Source: Sipunculus nudus (lineage: Eukaryota > Annelida > Sipuncula > Golfingiida > Sipunculidae). From it: DNA of 64,000 bases. The stretch is taken from assembly GCA_026874595.1 (NCBI GenBank), contig CM049307.1:41610362-41674361 (forward strand), in the 5' to 3' direction. Positions 24,101 to 39,100 of the stretch are shown here, piece by piece. The position numbers and the translations under genes were made by a program. Each line of letters opens with the position of its first letter. Positions within the stretch are counted from its first letter, which is position 1. The notes below the pieces were generated by a model. It did not search any database and was not told where the DNA came from. It saw only the letters and a list, made by a program, of their open reading frames with translations.

Positions 24101-27100
24101 GGTTTTTAGTACTTTTCTTTAGGAATGTTTGCATTATGGATTGTCTTGTGGAACTGTGCAATTTCTGTTTCTAGAGTCTGACAAGGACAAAAGGGTAATA
24201 AATCCCATATACTGGTAGTTTAAGTTTGCAACTCACAGTTATCACAGGTGTATTTATTCCTCATATATACCACTCCAGGTAACCATAGTAAATTGGAAAA
24301 GGTGGTCCAGACAAATACCAGGGAGTCACTTGACATATCAAAATAAAATGTCTGTTGAAAAATGAAAAAGGAAAACATGCATGGAAAACAGCAAAATACA
24401 TGTGCAAATTTATATTTTGCCTATTGGCTAATAAATTTTATCTTAACCTAAAATGCTACTGGTTGGAACATTCAGTGAACTACTTGGTAGATTTATCTAT
24501 TTAGAAATGTTATTATTTCCCAGTTTTTTTTTTGTTAGGCTGAGCTCATCAGAGAGTAATTGTGTCACTTGGATTAAGAAATCTGTTCCCATTTATAATA
24601 CAAACCTTCTGTTATTTATCAAGACGTCATTGCAATTGTAAATAGAATAACGCAAACCATTTTTGTGCATTTTCATGTACTTTCATATTATTTAGCAGAA
24701 AATTTCTAGATTTGTTAACTCTTCTATGGTTATATTGTGGAGGATAAATTAATACAATAGAACCTGCCTGAAAGATCACATGCCTGATAAGACCACCTGT
24801 CTATTCAGACAACCCCGTGGATGTTGCTCTGTAAAAATTTCAGTTCACTGTCCCATTTTCTCCACTTGGACATCTTGTCCCACTTAAAACTTGGTGAATA
24901 TTTTATCTGTGCATATTTATCTGATTAGCATGTTGTGTGCGAACATTTTAAAATTAGATATTAAACCCCAGGAACTACAGATAATCCAACGCACTTGCAT
25001 AATTGATGAATGAAGCTGGAAAAACACAGTCATCATGAAAGGTATCCACATTTGAAGTACAAAAGTAATGGACAAATATTAGCCTTGACACCAAAGAGCT
25101 TCCACATGTTAGCTTGTATGTGATGGGAGCTTGCAGAATTATGGCAAATAGCACGAATATACATCAAAGTGTAAAGGTTTACTACAGATCTAGAAAGTAT
25201 GTAAATATTGTCATTATGCCCCAAGTGGCAGGAAAGCAATATAAAACGTTGGTATTAGGAACAAATAAGATCATGTATTGATATAATGGTCAGAACCCTA
25301 GAATATGATGAATCCAGATCAAATGGTTGGCCATGTTTTGTGCTGTAGGTCCCACAAATCAATTTATTCAATAAGCACTAAGCCTGGAGCTTTCGACTGA
25401 GGTGAAATGGGCAGCAGCAATAAATGGGTAGTCGGGATCATCCAGTGCACACATTCTCATATTGAATCTATATATTCATGCTAGGTAATTCATAACAAGT
25501 TCAAACCCAGTATTTCACAAGTTCCTTTGTCCAATAGACAGACTTTAATTTTTCATGTAATTTAGTTGAAATGTTTACCAACCAAATTTATATTGATGTC
25601 CGTTAAATATTTTTTGTTTCTTTATTTACTTTATTTCCTCTTGATCTCTTAAAAGAACTAAAATTATAATAATAAAATCTCTCATTCTAATATCAAATAT
25701 ATCATCATAAAAAATAGCAATAGAAAAAAAGAATTTAAAATCACGGCATCAGACAGATATAGTAAATAATATAATGGCTTGTGTGTCCAAGATCACTCAT
25801 AATCTTTAAACAGGTTTCATTATAGGTTTCAAAGGTCTATGTATCAAACTTTTTTTTGTCCTTTCAGTTTTTGCTTGTTATTTCAGTAATCCAGGTAATA
25901 CTACCCAATGTTCCACTGCAGTTTCACAGGATCATGATATGGGACATCCTATTACTTAATACCAGTACATCACATGTTATTAATGCCATCTGGGACATAT
26001 TGTTCTGTATATGTTCATGTTTTACATGTAAAGCACAATCTTTTTAGGTACAATATACCAGAAAAGACATATTTATGGTTGTCTGATAAATTCTGTATAA
26101 AATATAATATTACAAGACAAATCAAATTACCAAATACCATTTTCCCCCATAGATAATCCACATTTTTTCTTCATGAAATCAAAAGAAAACACCTACTGTA
26201 TCTTGCAAATACCCTTTCGTAAAGTAACCAGCTGTCTCTTTCAACTACCCTTTCGAAAATTCTTGACTTAATGTTTACATATATATACAATGCAGATCCA
26301 ACACTTAACAACATATGCTTAATTGTACAAGAGAGAGAGGGAAAGAGAAAATATTTTATTTGACATCAAGTAATATAAAAGAAATATACAGTCGGTCCTG
26401 CTAAATTTATATCATTTAATTGTATATCCCATTTAATTGTATAAAATAATGAAAACCTAAACCTTTTCCTATATCTTCCTAATAAAATTCTCTGTTTTTT
26501 ATTAATATCTGATAAATGTATATATTGGGTGATTGTATAATAAAATCTTTATCAGACGAGACATTCCCGGATATTCATGTGCGACAATGGTCTCACAGAC
26601 TTCTGACCGCCCGTTGCACTAATTAGCCTTTGATAATGCTCGCCCAACAGGTTTGAATGGTCCTCATGGACCACTAGCCACCCTTTCTTCTAATTAGTTT
26701 TTGATATGACTTTACCCACCGGCTCAAATGGTTTTTCTCCTTTATTACATGCTTGATTAAATGTGTGTTTGATACGTTAACTCTACACATGCTCCTCGAA
26801 CAAACTGTCACAGGGTAGGTTGCATTATGATCACAGGATACGCTATAAACATGGTCTTTTATTTGAGAGGATAACCTGTACAGTAAATCAGTGAATATGT
26901 TTTATAATTCATTATAAAATGAGTATCGATTCTTTCTTTATAATTAATTTGAATTATGGATCAGTATTTTTCTGGCCTTATGTCACCTCAGACACATTGA
27001 CCTTTTACACATTCATGTGATCAGTATGCAGCCAGCCATGCACACCATGTAGGACCATACTCACAATGGTTTTGAGTAGAAACAATGGCGGTAGGATTAT

Positions 27101-30100
27101 GTTTTCCAGAAATGTTTTTTTTAAGACCACACACAAACAGGTGAACATGCAGAAAGTATTTTTAAAGTTAAAAGAAGAAGACAAATCTTTTAGGAATCTT
27201 GCTGAACTTTGTGACCTTTGACACATACATGTGATTGTTAAGCTGTCGGCCATTCTGCAGCATTGCTTTTTATTAATAACATACACGAACAGATGAATGC
27301 ACAGTTATTCTCTGTTTCTTAAGTTGAAACAAATAACATGTTTTATGATAAATAAAAATCCTTGAGGAATCGTATTAAACCTTTAACAACATTTGATATA
27401 TTCAAGTGATCAGTAAGCTGCCAGCCATTAGCAGTAAGTTCGTTTTTTTATAAAAAAAAAATGCAAACAGGTGAATATACGGTATTTTTCTGCAGAAAGT
27501 GTAGAAATTATAAATAAATAAAATACATAAACTCATCAACTGAAATATTAAATGAAAAATTCCAAAACAGATCATTCATAACCCTCTTACTAATATACGA
27601 GAAACACACGCAAGCCATCCAATAGCAATTCATAGTATTATAGTGACAGCTACAACCTTGAGGATTAACACCTGGTTTATTTTAATAGCCTGCTTAAATG
27701 AATATAATCAGTTGACAGATACAATATTCAAATAAACGGGACCGACTGTATTATTTAATACATATCCAGCATATCAGGGTTTTGTTTTGACAGGAGACTA
27801 TTGTTAAGGAATTTAATCTGCTGACATATAGGCCACCTGCGACACAGAGAAAATCATACAATAGTATGGAAGTTCCGATTTAGACATTTCATAAGCTTTG
27901 AGATCATTTGAATTATTGAGAAATTGAGAAGATAATTTACTGAAACAGCTTGGAGGGTGTGAAGAAAAAGATACAGAAATGGTTTTCATTTAGGCCTTTA
28001 GATCATGATGATAAACATATTTAGATATCCAGAGACTTAAGACATAAGAATTCTTTTGTAGATTGTACTAGGAACTGTATCCTAGGAATTATATGTTTAT
28101 TTATATTTATTTCTTTATATCTTTTGAATTGTTTGTATGATCACTTCCATGACAGCTGCTCATTTGATATTCTTTTCCCTAAGTGTTATGTTATTCCACA
28201 AGACAGCATCTGATAAACTTGTTTCCTCTGTGATTGTAATCCTCATTTTGGATGTATAGAGGGTAAGTACATAATGCTGCCAAGACTGAAGCCATGCCTG
28301 TCTTACTTGATCTTGACTTTTATCTTTCTTGAAATTACTCTTGATGTCTCAAATTTTTGCTTCTTAATTAAATGTCTTGGGCTGAATAGATAGCTAATCT
28401 TTTACCTTTGATCAGACTGTTCTATTAGAAATTTGCATAGCTTATGTACTGAATTATATTAACTTGGCAGTTTCTGGCATATTCAATGAAGAAGTGTTTT
28501 ATGCTTAACATCAGATCTGCTTTCAGTTTCAGAAGGCCCCTTTATTAATAAAGGAACTGTCTGCTTATGTTAATATATGTCTAGATAATGATATCAATAC
28601 TTATTATGTACATGCCTAGGATGTCTCTCTTTCTCATGTACCAAATGTTGTTTTCATGCTGTTAGCTCCTGATTATATATATAGAGCTTAATTATGTAGG
28701 TAATTGTTTTTAATATTATATACACAGTTGCACTGTCTGCTTAAATCTATCATATCTTTAAATCTTGCATTATTTTTGGTTGGTTCAGGCTTAAAATACC
28801 AAAAAAGTGCATTAAATATGGGAAAGGAATGTGATTTACCCAAAGGTGACATGACAGTGTGACTGAGAAAAAAATGTTGCACAGATATATACAGATGTAT
28901 GGTAATTATTACAGATAGTGATGTTTGATATAAAGTTGTATAGTCTTGTCATCAGTTAATACTTTCTGTATTTTGTTTGAACCAGTTTTTAGCTCAGCTG
29001 ACTGAAAATCATCTGAGCTATAGCGATCACTCTTTGTCCGTCGTCCGTCTGTCTGTCCGTCTGTCTGTCTGTCTGTCTGTCTGCCCGTTAACCAGGCACA
29101 AATCGTAACCGCTAGAACTGGAATCTTCTTACTTGACATCCCGGGAGGTCCATGAAAAATCTCCTTTGAAACCAGAAATTAGGTCTCTGTTACCCATATC
29201 CTTCGAGCTATGGGGCCCCAAAGTACCCCCCAGAAAAGTCCAAAATTTCATACAAAAACTTCAATATCTCATTAACTACTTGACTGATGGTCATGATTTG
29301 TGGCATACATATTGATCATGAGAGGTTCCATCATTTCCTGAAGACTGGTGGCGCCATCTGTATTTTTCGATTTTTTACGAATTTTTTCTCTATTTTTGAG
29401 ACCTTTAAAAATGTGAACATCTGTTAACAAGGCACAAATCGTAATGACTGGACTTAGAATCTTCCTTCTCGACACACTGAGAGACCTATGAAAAGTCTCC
29501 ATGGAAACCAGAAATTAGGTCTCTGTTACCCATATTCTTTGAGCTATGGGTCCCCAAACTACCCCCCAGAAAAGTAAAAAATTTCAAACAAAAACTTCAA
29601 TATCTCATTAAATACTTGACTGATGGTCATGATTTTTGTCATACATATTGATCATGAGATGTTCCATCACTTCCTGCAGACTTGTGGCGCCACCTGTATC
29701 GTTCGATTTTTTACAATTTTTTCCTCTATTTTTGAGACCTTTAAGGATGCTGTCATCTGTCAGCATGGCACAAATCATAACGACTGGACCTAGAATCTTC
29801 ATTCTCGACACACTGAGAGACCTATGAAAAGTCTCCATGGAAACCAAAATTAGGTCTCTGTTACCCATATTCTTTGAGCTATGGGGCCCCAAAGTACCCC
29901 CCCAGAGTAGTAAAAAATTTCATACAAAAGCTTCAATATCTCAATAACTACATCACTGATGGTCATGATTTTTGGCATACATATTGATTATGAGATGTTC
30001 CATCAGTTCCTGCAGACTGGTGGCGCCACCTATGTTATCTATCAAGAGGGTACAAATTGCAACAACTGGACCTAGAAACTTCATTCTTGTCATGCAAGGA

Positions 30101-33100
30101 GGCCCATGAAGATTGCCTGTGGAAACTTGAAATTAGGTCTCTGTTACCCATATCCTTCAAGCTATAGGTCTCTGAAGTATCCCTCAGAATAATGGACAAT
30201 TTGATACAAAAGCTGAAGTATCTGAACAACTAATACGGAGATCATCATGATTCTTTGCATGGATATTGACCATTAAGTGTTTTTAGCTCAGCTGACTGTA
30301 AGTCATCTGAAGTATCCCTCAGAATAATGGACAATTTGATACAAAAGCTCAAGTATCTAAACAACTATTGCAGTGATCACCATGATTCTTTGCATGGATA
30401 TTGATCATGGAATGTGTCATCAGTTTCTGCAGTATGGTGGCGCCACCTGTATTTTTTTTTATTTTTACGAATTTTTTTCTCTATTTTTGAGACCTCATAA
30501 GATGCGGTCATCTGTTAACATGGCACAAATCGTAACAACTGGACCTAGAATCTTCTCTCTTGACATGCTGAGAGGCCCATGAAAAGTTTCCTTAAAAACT
30601 TGAAATTAGGTCTCTGTTACCCATAACCTCTGAGCTATGGGGCTCCGAAGTACCCCCCAGAATAATGGAAAATTTGATACAAAAATTCAAGTATCTGAAC
30701 AATTATTATATTGATCACCATGATTCTTTGCATGGATATTGATCATGAAATGTTTCATCAGTTTCTGCATTCTGGTGGCGCCACCTGTATTTTTTCAATT
30801 TTTAGCTCAGCTGACTGAAAGTCATCTGAGCTGTAGGGATCACCTTTTGTCCGTCGTCCGTCCGGCCATCCAGGCGTCTGTCTGTTAACAGGGCACAAAT
30901 TGTAACCGCTAGACCGGGAATCTTCTTACTTGAAATCCTGGGAGGTCTATGGAAATTCTCCTTTTAAACCTGAAATTAGGTCACTGTGACCTATATTCTT
31001 CGAGCTATGGGGTTCTGAAGTACCCCCCAGAATAATGCAAAATTTAATACAAAAGCTCAAGTATCTGAACAACTAATGCATTAATCACCATGATTCTTTG
31101 CATGGATATTGATCATGGAGGGTTTCATTAATTTCTGGAGATTGGTGGCGCCACCTATATTTTTTTTATTTTTTACGATTTTTTTTCTCTACTTTTGTGA
31201 TCTTTAAACATTTGGTCATCTGTAAACAGGGCACAAATCATAATGACTGGACCTAGAATCTTCTGTCCTCACCTCCAGGGAAGCCCATAAAAGGTCTACA
31301 TGGAAACCCGAAATAAGGTCCCTGTTACCCATATTCTGTGAGCCATGGGGCTCTGAAGTACCCCCCAGAATAAAGATTTGGTCATATATTAACAGGGCAC
31401 AAATCATAATGACTGGACCTAGAATCTTCTGTCCTCACCTCCAGGGAAGCCCATAAAAGGTCTACATGGAAACCTGAAATAAGGTCCCTGTTACCCATAT
31501 CCTTCATGCTCTGGGGCTCCGAAGTACTCCCCAGAATAAAGATTTGGTCATCTGTTAACAGAGCACAAATTATAATGACTTGACCTAGAATCTCCTTTCT
31601 TGATATGCTGGGAGGCCCCTGAAAAGTCTCCTTGTGCACCTGAAATTACATCTCTGTTACCCATATCCTTCATCCTATGCGGCTTTGAAATACCCCCCAG
31701 AATAAACATTTGGATTTGTTAACAGGGCACAAATCATAATAACTGGACCTAGAATTTTATTTTTTGACATGCTGGGAGACCCCTGAAAAGTCATCTTGTA
31801 AACCTTGAAAATAGGTGTCTGTTACCCATATCCTTCATGCTACAGAGCTCCATAATACCCAAATGAATATTGGATGATTTTATACAAAAGGTCAAGTTTG
31901 GAAAAAGTATTTCATTCAAATTTGACATTCAGATGATAAAATTACTTTTGTCAATGTCTTCCTGGTCAGCTGAGCGTCATGACCCCTGGGTCACTTGTTA
32001 GCTCAGCTGACTATAAGTCATCTGAGCTATAGTTGTGGTCCATTGTCTGTCGTCCGTCTGTCTGTCCGTCCGTCCGTCCATAATGTGGCACGTTTTGAAA
32101 CCGTAAGACCTAGGAATCCAAAATTCGGCATAATGTTAGCTGTCCCAAAGATCTCCTATCAAGCTGAAAACTGGGTCTTTGCGACTTCGTTCCTTTGAGA
32201 AATTAAGGAAAAACCTCAATTTTTTATTAAAAACCTATTTTCACGCTTCAGGACTGCCTAACATATAAACCACTCATCTGTTTTTCCTCATATTTACCAT
32301 AAATATTCCTCTATATAGTTCCTATATACATGCCAGGAATTATGTCTGTATTATATAATTTAAAAAAGTTATGGGCCCAAACATAATGCATTTTGTAAAA
32401 AATCAGGAAAGATATTTGATCAATTAACACAAAACATGTTAAAGCTATGGACTTTTTTCCCACTAATATAACTTAAATTAATCAAAATTAAATTGTATAC
32501 CAAAAATTAGATCAAAATTTAAATTTTTTTAAAATATTAGCAAAAATAAAAAATTGGTACCTTAAATTTTGCCCAACTTTGACCATGGCACTTTTTTTTC
32601 CTGTACGTACTGTGGATCCAATTTTCACAGCATGTACAAATAAGGATTTTATCTGTTAAAATCTGAAATTTGAAAATAAAAGCTGCAAAATTATGGGAGG
32701 TATTGAATTTTGTTGGAGGCTCTTGTTGTATTCCCTTACATTGTCAAGCAGTCCACTGTGGTCACTGTTGGTCATTCAGTGCAGCTCTTTATGCTCCAAA
32801 GGTTGTTGGCATATTGTTAGATGTCCCCAAGATATCCTACCAAGCCGAAAACTGGGTCTTTGCGACTTCGTTCCTTTGAGAAATTAAGGAAAAACCTCAA
32901 TTTTTTATTAAAAACCTATTTTCACATTTCAGGACAGCCTAACTACGAAACCACTCACCTGTTTTTCCTCATATTTACCATAAATATTCCTCTATATAGT
33001 TCCTATGTACATGCCAGAAATTAGGTCTGTATTATATGAATTAAATAAAGTTATGGGCTCAAACATAATGCATTTTGTAAAAAATCAGGAAAGATATTTG

Positions 33101-36100
33101 ATCAATTAACACAAAACATTTTAAAGCTATGGACTTTTTATCCAGTAATATATCTTTAATTAATCAAAATTAAATTGTATACCCAAAATTAGATCAAAAT
33201 CTGTTAAATTTTTTAAAATATTAGAAAAAATAAAAAATTGGTACCTTAGATTTTGCCTAAATTTGACCATGGCACGTTTTTTTCTTATAAGTGCATTTGA
33301 TTTAATTTTCACAGCCAGTTAACATATGGATTTAATCTGATGAATTTTGAATTTGAAAGTATAAGCTTAAAAATAGTCTACCTATTGAAGTTTTTTAGAA
33401 GCATTAATGTATTTGTATTTTCTAGCATCATGACCCTACTTTTGTTTACCTGGTAATCCAAAAATTGGCATAATGTTAGATGTAATTGTAAAAATTCATA
33501 TTCTTCCATACATTTCCTATGTACATACCAAAATTTAGGTCAGAATTGCATAATTTGTTGAAGTTATAGGCCCAAACAAAATGCACCTTGTAAAAAATCA
33601 GGATATATATTTGCTCACTTAACATAAGAATGGCTGAGACTTTTTTTCAGGAATATAACATCATTTAATCAAGATTCAATTGTATACCGAAAATTAGATC
33701 TGAAATTTGCAATTTTTTTTAAGTTATTAGCATAAATATAAAATCAGTACCTTAACTTTTGCCCAACTTTGGCCACGGTATGATTTTTTCACGTAAGTAC
33801 TGTGGATGTTATTTTCACAGCATGTACACATAAGGATTTAATCTGTTAAAATCTGAAATTTGAAAAATAAAAGCTGCAAAATTAGGCTAGTTATTAAATT
33901 TGTTTGGAGGCTCTTGTTGTATTCCCTTACATTGTCAAGCTGTCCACAGAGGTCACTGTAGGTTATTCAGTGCAACTCTCTATGCTCCCCAGGCTGTTAT
34001 GTAATCCTATCACTCTGGCAAGCCCTCTCTCTTGTTGAGCTTGATCAGGCTGCCAGCATAAATACCACAGGGAGCCTTTCTCTTCCCCCCCCCCCCCCAC
34101 CCCATTCTGTTGACAGACCTGTACTCTAAACAAGATGAATCTTATAATTTCACATTTTTTCAGTGATGAACAGTAACAACAGAGACCCCTCCCTGACCCA
34201 CCTCTTCGATACACAGGACTAATATACAAGACAAAGCTTATAATTTTAATGTTAAAAAATTCTTTTTGTTGAGACTTGGACAATTTTGATTATTTTAAAA
34301 GAAAAAAAATGTTCGGGAATTTAATCCTTATTTTCAAATATGGTAAAATATTAGGACCTAATGTTAGTGCTAACTGACAAGATTTAAGAAGATATAAATA
34401 CTTGGTAGCATTTCATTCATATCTCTTAAAGTTGGCGGGGCCTAGGTGTGAATAACACTGTTAAACATAGTTTTTTAAAATTAGGAATATTGGTCAAATT
34501 TTGTGGGATTAATTTTTAACTCATATGGCCATATATTTAACTTTTGAAAACCTGATTACCTTCACACATTATTTGTTTATGAAATTGAACTTTTATATGA
34601 CACTTACCATACTCATTTTATCCCTTGGTGCATCACTAAATGGTTCCAGGCCAAAGGTTTCATTTATTACACAGTCCATATGCTTTAGCTCATGTCCATT
34701 ATTCTATAATTTACAGAGTTTCATTTAAGCTGGGCCATTTTCTCTTAGCTTTTCAAATGGTAATATACATGGAAAAACCATAAGAAATAAAAATATTTTG
34801 CAGTTACTAATATTTTCCAAAATTCAGCTGAGCGACGCGACCCATAGGTCCCTTGTTTTAATTTTTTCTTGCATTATTTTGTACTTTACTGTAAAAGATA
34901 CAGAAATGTACCAGAATGGTTGCTTAACAATGTAAAACCAGTAAATTAAAATGATTACAAGGTTCATATGTATGAAGTAACTTTAGGCTTATTGAGCAAA
35001 GATTTTGAAGTATTGAGCAATTATTTCACATAAAAATTACATCTTTCTATGAAAACAAACATCAACAAAAGTAGTAAACTGAAAATAAAAATAATAAAAC
35101 AAGATATTGAAACAAAGCTGGAGGACATTCAGATGCTGACAGTATTACCTTAGTTTATAACTGATCATTTGATCAGACAGAAACTTTAATTTAAAGAGGA
35201 TTCATTTTGTCATCAATAGACCTAACACCTGAAGAGCGCATGGTTTTAGGATATTACCTGAAAGTCTTCCTCTCTTTGTAACCAGAAAGATCCCCTGCTG
35301 TCTGTAACACCTGTAGATCAATCAAATCTCTATGCCAACAGAGCCTTCTGTGGATTAACAGGAATTATCAGGTTCTGGTTTTCTGGTGTCAGACAGGTTT
35401 AGGATGATCGTTTCATATTGTACACCTGGATCAGAGACCGTTTGTGACCTTGTAATAAGACACTGTATGCATGTATAATCAATTCACTGAACATTTCTCA
35501 TGTATAGCAACAAATAACCTGAATACAAGACACTGTCACCATCAACAATTTAAGAGAAATCTGTTTCATAAGACTAACCATTCATTATCAGACTGACCAA
35601 TGTTTAAAAAAAAGTTTAATTTATTAAACTGCTTTTACAACTAGAATACGGGTAGTCGACAAGGGACTACATGTAGCCATCAAAATCAGAGTAGGACGGG
35701 TGAAGTGAGGCATGGATTTAGTGGCAAGGAGAAATAGAGTTACATGTGTTACATATTAGAATGGATGTTATGTTAACATGATTGAAGGTGGCTCCACCTG
35801 TTATTTGAACAAGAAACTATCCAAGATGTATACACATGCAAAATTTCAGGTTTAAAAGTCAAACCACTGCAGAGATATGAGTGATTTTATCCCACAGCTG
35901 ACAAACAGATGGACGCTGTGCAAAAATGGCTGCAGGTGGAGCCACAATTTTTGTGTATGATAAAAGCTATCCAAGGGCTACATTTGTGTAAACATTTTTT
36001 CCTGATTGGTCAAACGAGTCCGGAGATATAAGCATTAATGCCTGCAGCGTGAACGTGAATGAAGCTGGCGCCACCTGTCATAAAATCAAGAAAGCTATCC

Positions 36101-39100
36101 AGGATGTATACGCATGCCGAATTACAGGTAATTTGGTCAAATCACTGCAGAGATGTGAGTGATTTTAACCCAAGGCAGACAAACAGATGGCTGCTGTGCA
36201 AAAATTGGCTGCAGGTGGCGCTTTCATTTTTGTGTATGTTATAAAGCTATCCAAGGGCTACATTTGTGTAAAATTATTTTCATTATTGGTCAAAGAGTCC
36301 GGAGATATAAGCATGGACACCAACAACGTGAAAGTGATTGTAGGTGGTGCCACCTGTCATAAAATCAAGAAAGCTATGCAGGATGTATACGCATGCAGAA
36401 TTTCAGGTTATTTGGTCAAACCACTGCAGAGATATGAGTGATTTTAACCATAGGCAGATGAACAGATGGACACTGTGCAAATATGGCTGCAGGTGGCGCC
36501 ACCATTTTTTATGTATGTTATAAAGCTGTCCAAGGGCTACATTTGTACAAAATTTTTTTCCTGATCGGTCGTAGGGTTTCTGAGATATGTGGGTTTATGT
36601 GTGGAAACAGACGCACAAACAGACGCTGGGCAGAGAGGAAAGGTCAGAGGTCAAGGCCAATTGGTTAGGCACCAGTTCACATGTGACCCGATAACTGATG
36701 TAAGTTTCGGAAAAATCCATCCAGTAGTCTCAGAGGAGTTGTCCGGGAACAAACGCAGCGGCGGTGGCAGCGGAACCCGGTCAAAAACATACCGTAAAAT
36801 CTCCACTTAAAACCGCACTTCCGATTAAAACCGCACCCAGACTTCGCCGAAATCCCAGGCGAAACACCGCGAGGGGCTCAAATACTAAGAACCCCCCTTG
36901 AAAACCGCACCAACTTTCGCTATGGAATGATTTGACAAAAGACACAATCAACCAATCATCTAGAAATGAACACGCGTAGGTTGCGACTCGGCAATTCCTG
37001 TTCACTTTAAAAATTCCTTTTATTTAAACACATCATAACACTTTTTTGCAGGGTCACTCAAGCATGAAGTTAGGGAAGACGCAAGGGCCGGTGAACCTCT
37101 GCCTGTTTTACAGATTTTATATTCCGTGCCGTATTCTTGTTTGCAACTGATTTGTCATTATATTTTGGAAAAAAATATTCTGCTGATCCATTTCAAGTCA
37201 CTGTATATTTTAATTCTAAAAGTAATATTTTGAAATCTTAATTTTTGATGAAAATTCCATTTTCTGGAATTACTCGGAAGATTCAAATCATTTTCATACC
37301 GGTTACTTCGGTATTATCTTCGTCACATCGTACGTTGACACCGCTCCATGTCACAATTTGCTGGTGCGTACATGCGTTTGAAAACATCGCTGGTCAACTT
37401 AACTAAACATCAAAGTAACTGAAGTTACCTTTTCGAGATACGCACGTATAGGAAACATGACGCTTGAAAACGAATGATTTTAAGGTAAAATTAAAGTGGC
37501 CAGTCCGGGTTAGCAAGTTTTTTTTCCTGAAGAAAGTTTCCGTGTGGAGAGCCATTTTGTCAAGGCAGTGTTCGCGCAAGGCACACTGGGACGAAATAAG
37601 TGGCTGTTCTATTTACCACCCACCGCGTACAGCCGTTTAAAATATTCTTAGCAGAATACCGGGGTGTTTCAGCACTTGGCGGCACTCAAACTTGATTTTA
37701 AAACGATCGTCTGCCATTGTGTGACTCTTTACGATGTCAGCTTTTTATTCATTTTACGTTTTAAACAAATAATCATTGCTAAATAATGCCGCAATTGGGT
37801 TTAAAGTAGGCTTTTATTTCAATTTTGCTTGACCATGCCCAACGAAGTGGACCGCTGTGTGTAACAGCAGGGTTGTTGTAAACGTATTATTTGGTGACAA
37901 TTACCAAGATTTTATAACAAGTTATATATCACACAAAAACTAATCAGCAATATTTAATTTATAAATAACAAATAATCGTAAATAATACATTTACACACGG
38001 CTCCCATGCATGCTAAGAACAGCCTTCGAAAGTTGCAATATTATCGCTCACGCGCCGGCCCAAAAACGATGTCTGTCAGGAAGATATTCAGGAAACCCTT
38101 CTAGTATAAACCGCACAGTGCTTTCAGGAAATCAACCTGATTTCAAGATTTTGAATTTCTTGATTAAACCGCGGTTTTAAGTGGAGATTTTACGGTAGTA
38201 TCCGCAGAACTCCATTTTGGCGGATACAATAATTTACCTGTAATTTCCATGTGCCTTTCTTTTTCAAGCAAGGTCTAATATACAAAGAGACAGCAGGCCT
38301 AATGCTGCTTTTCAGATGTCAAATTTTACTTTTTACAGTCACAGAATCAATGTTTGCATATGAAGTGAGTTCTTTTTCAAGGAATGTGCATCTTTGGCCT
38401 ATGGAGTCAGGCCTGTTGTTTACCATGTAGGCCTTGGGAATCTTTGACATATATCTGGCCCTACTGCCACATGAAAACTTTCAAAATGTTAAATTCATAT
38501 ATTTAGACTCTTAAGAATTTGTAAATACCTATATGCCAGACCTACTATAAAACCACTTGGTTTTGGAAAAGACAGTTCAGCTAAATATATTTCATATGAA
38601 ATGTTAGTCATATTTAATATGGGTTATCTTAAATGTTGTAAGTCATATAAATGAAAAAAATACAAGACTTGGAACACCCTTGAAATATTGAGAATCCTGG
38701 TAATCTTGGCAGGGTTTTATGTGTGGTGGCCAGTTAAAAATTTTATTTTGTTATTGGTGGAGAAAATTAACTCATGCAGCTTTGAAAAATTATGTTCCTT
38801 TTGGAGGGTTGAAGGCCAAATGGTAAATCATTCCTATTTTCATTTTTAGTGAACCATTATGTTTTACAGGAAAAAAGTTGGTTTTTAAAAAAATCAGTGG
38901 GATGCTTTAAAGTCCTTAGAAAATGTTTGAATATTTTAAGCTGGAGGGGCAGGACCCTGTAAATTTTCCATTCCAGCTAGAATATTGCACTCTTTCATTA
39001 CACTACTTGTAGATTTGCCTATCATGGACAATTTGCTTGAAGATTTCATGTTTGTATATTTTGAATGTCAGTTAACAGCTGATTTGATTGACAACAGAGT

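Noticed and set aside
28988-32000. CRISPR-like array from regularly spaced repeats
   Set aside because: Units are about 335 bp and wholly repeated, without short direct repeats separating unique spacers; the context is eukaryotic.
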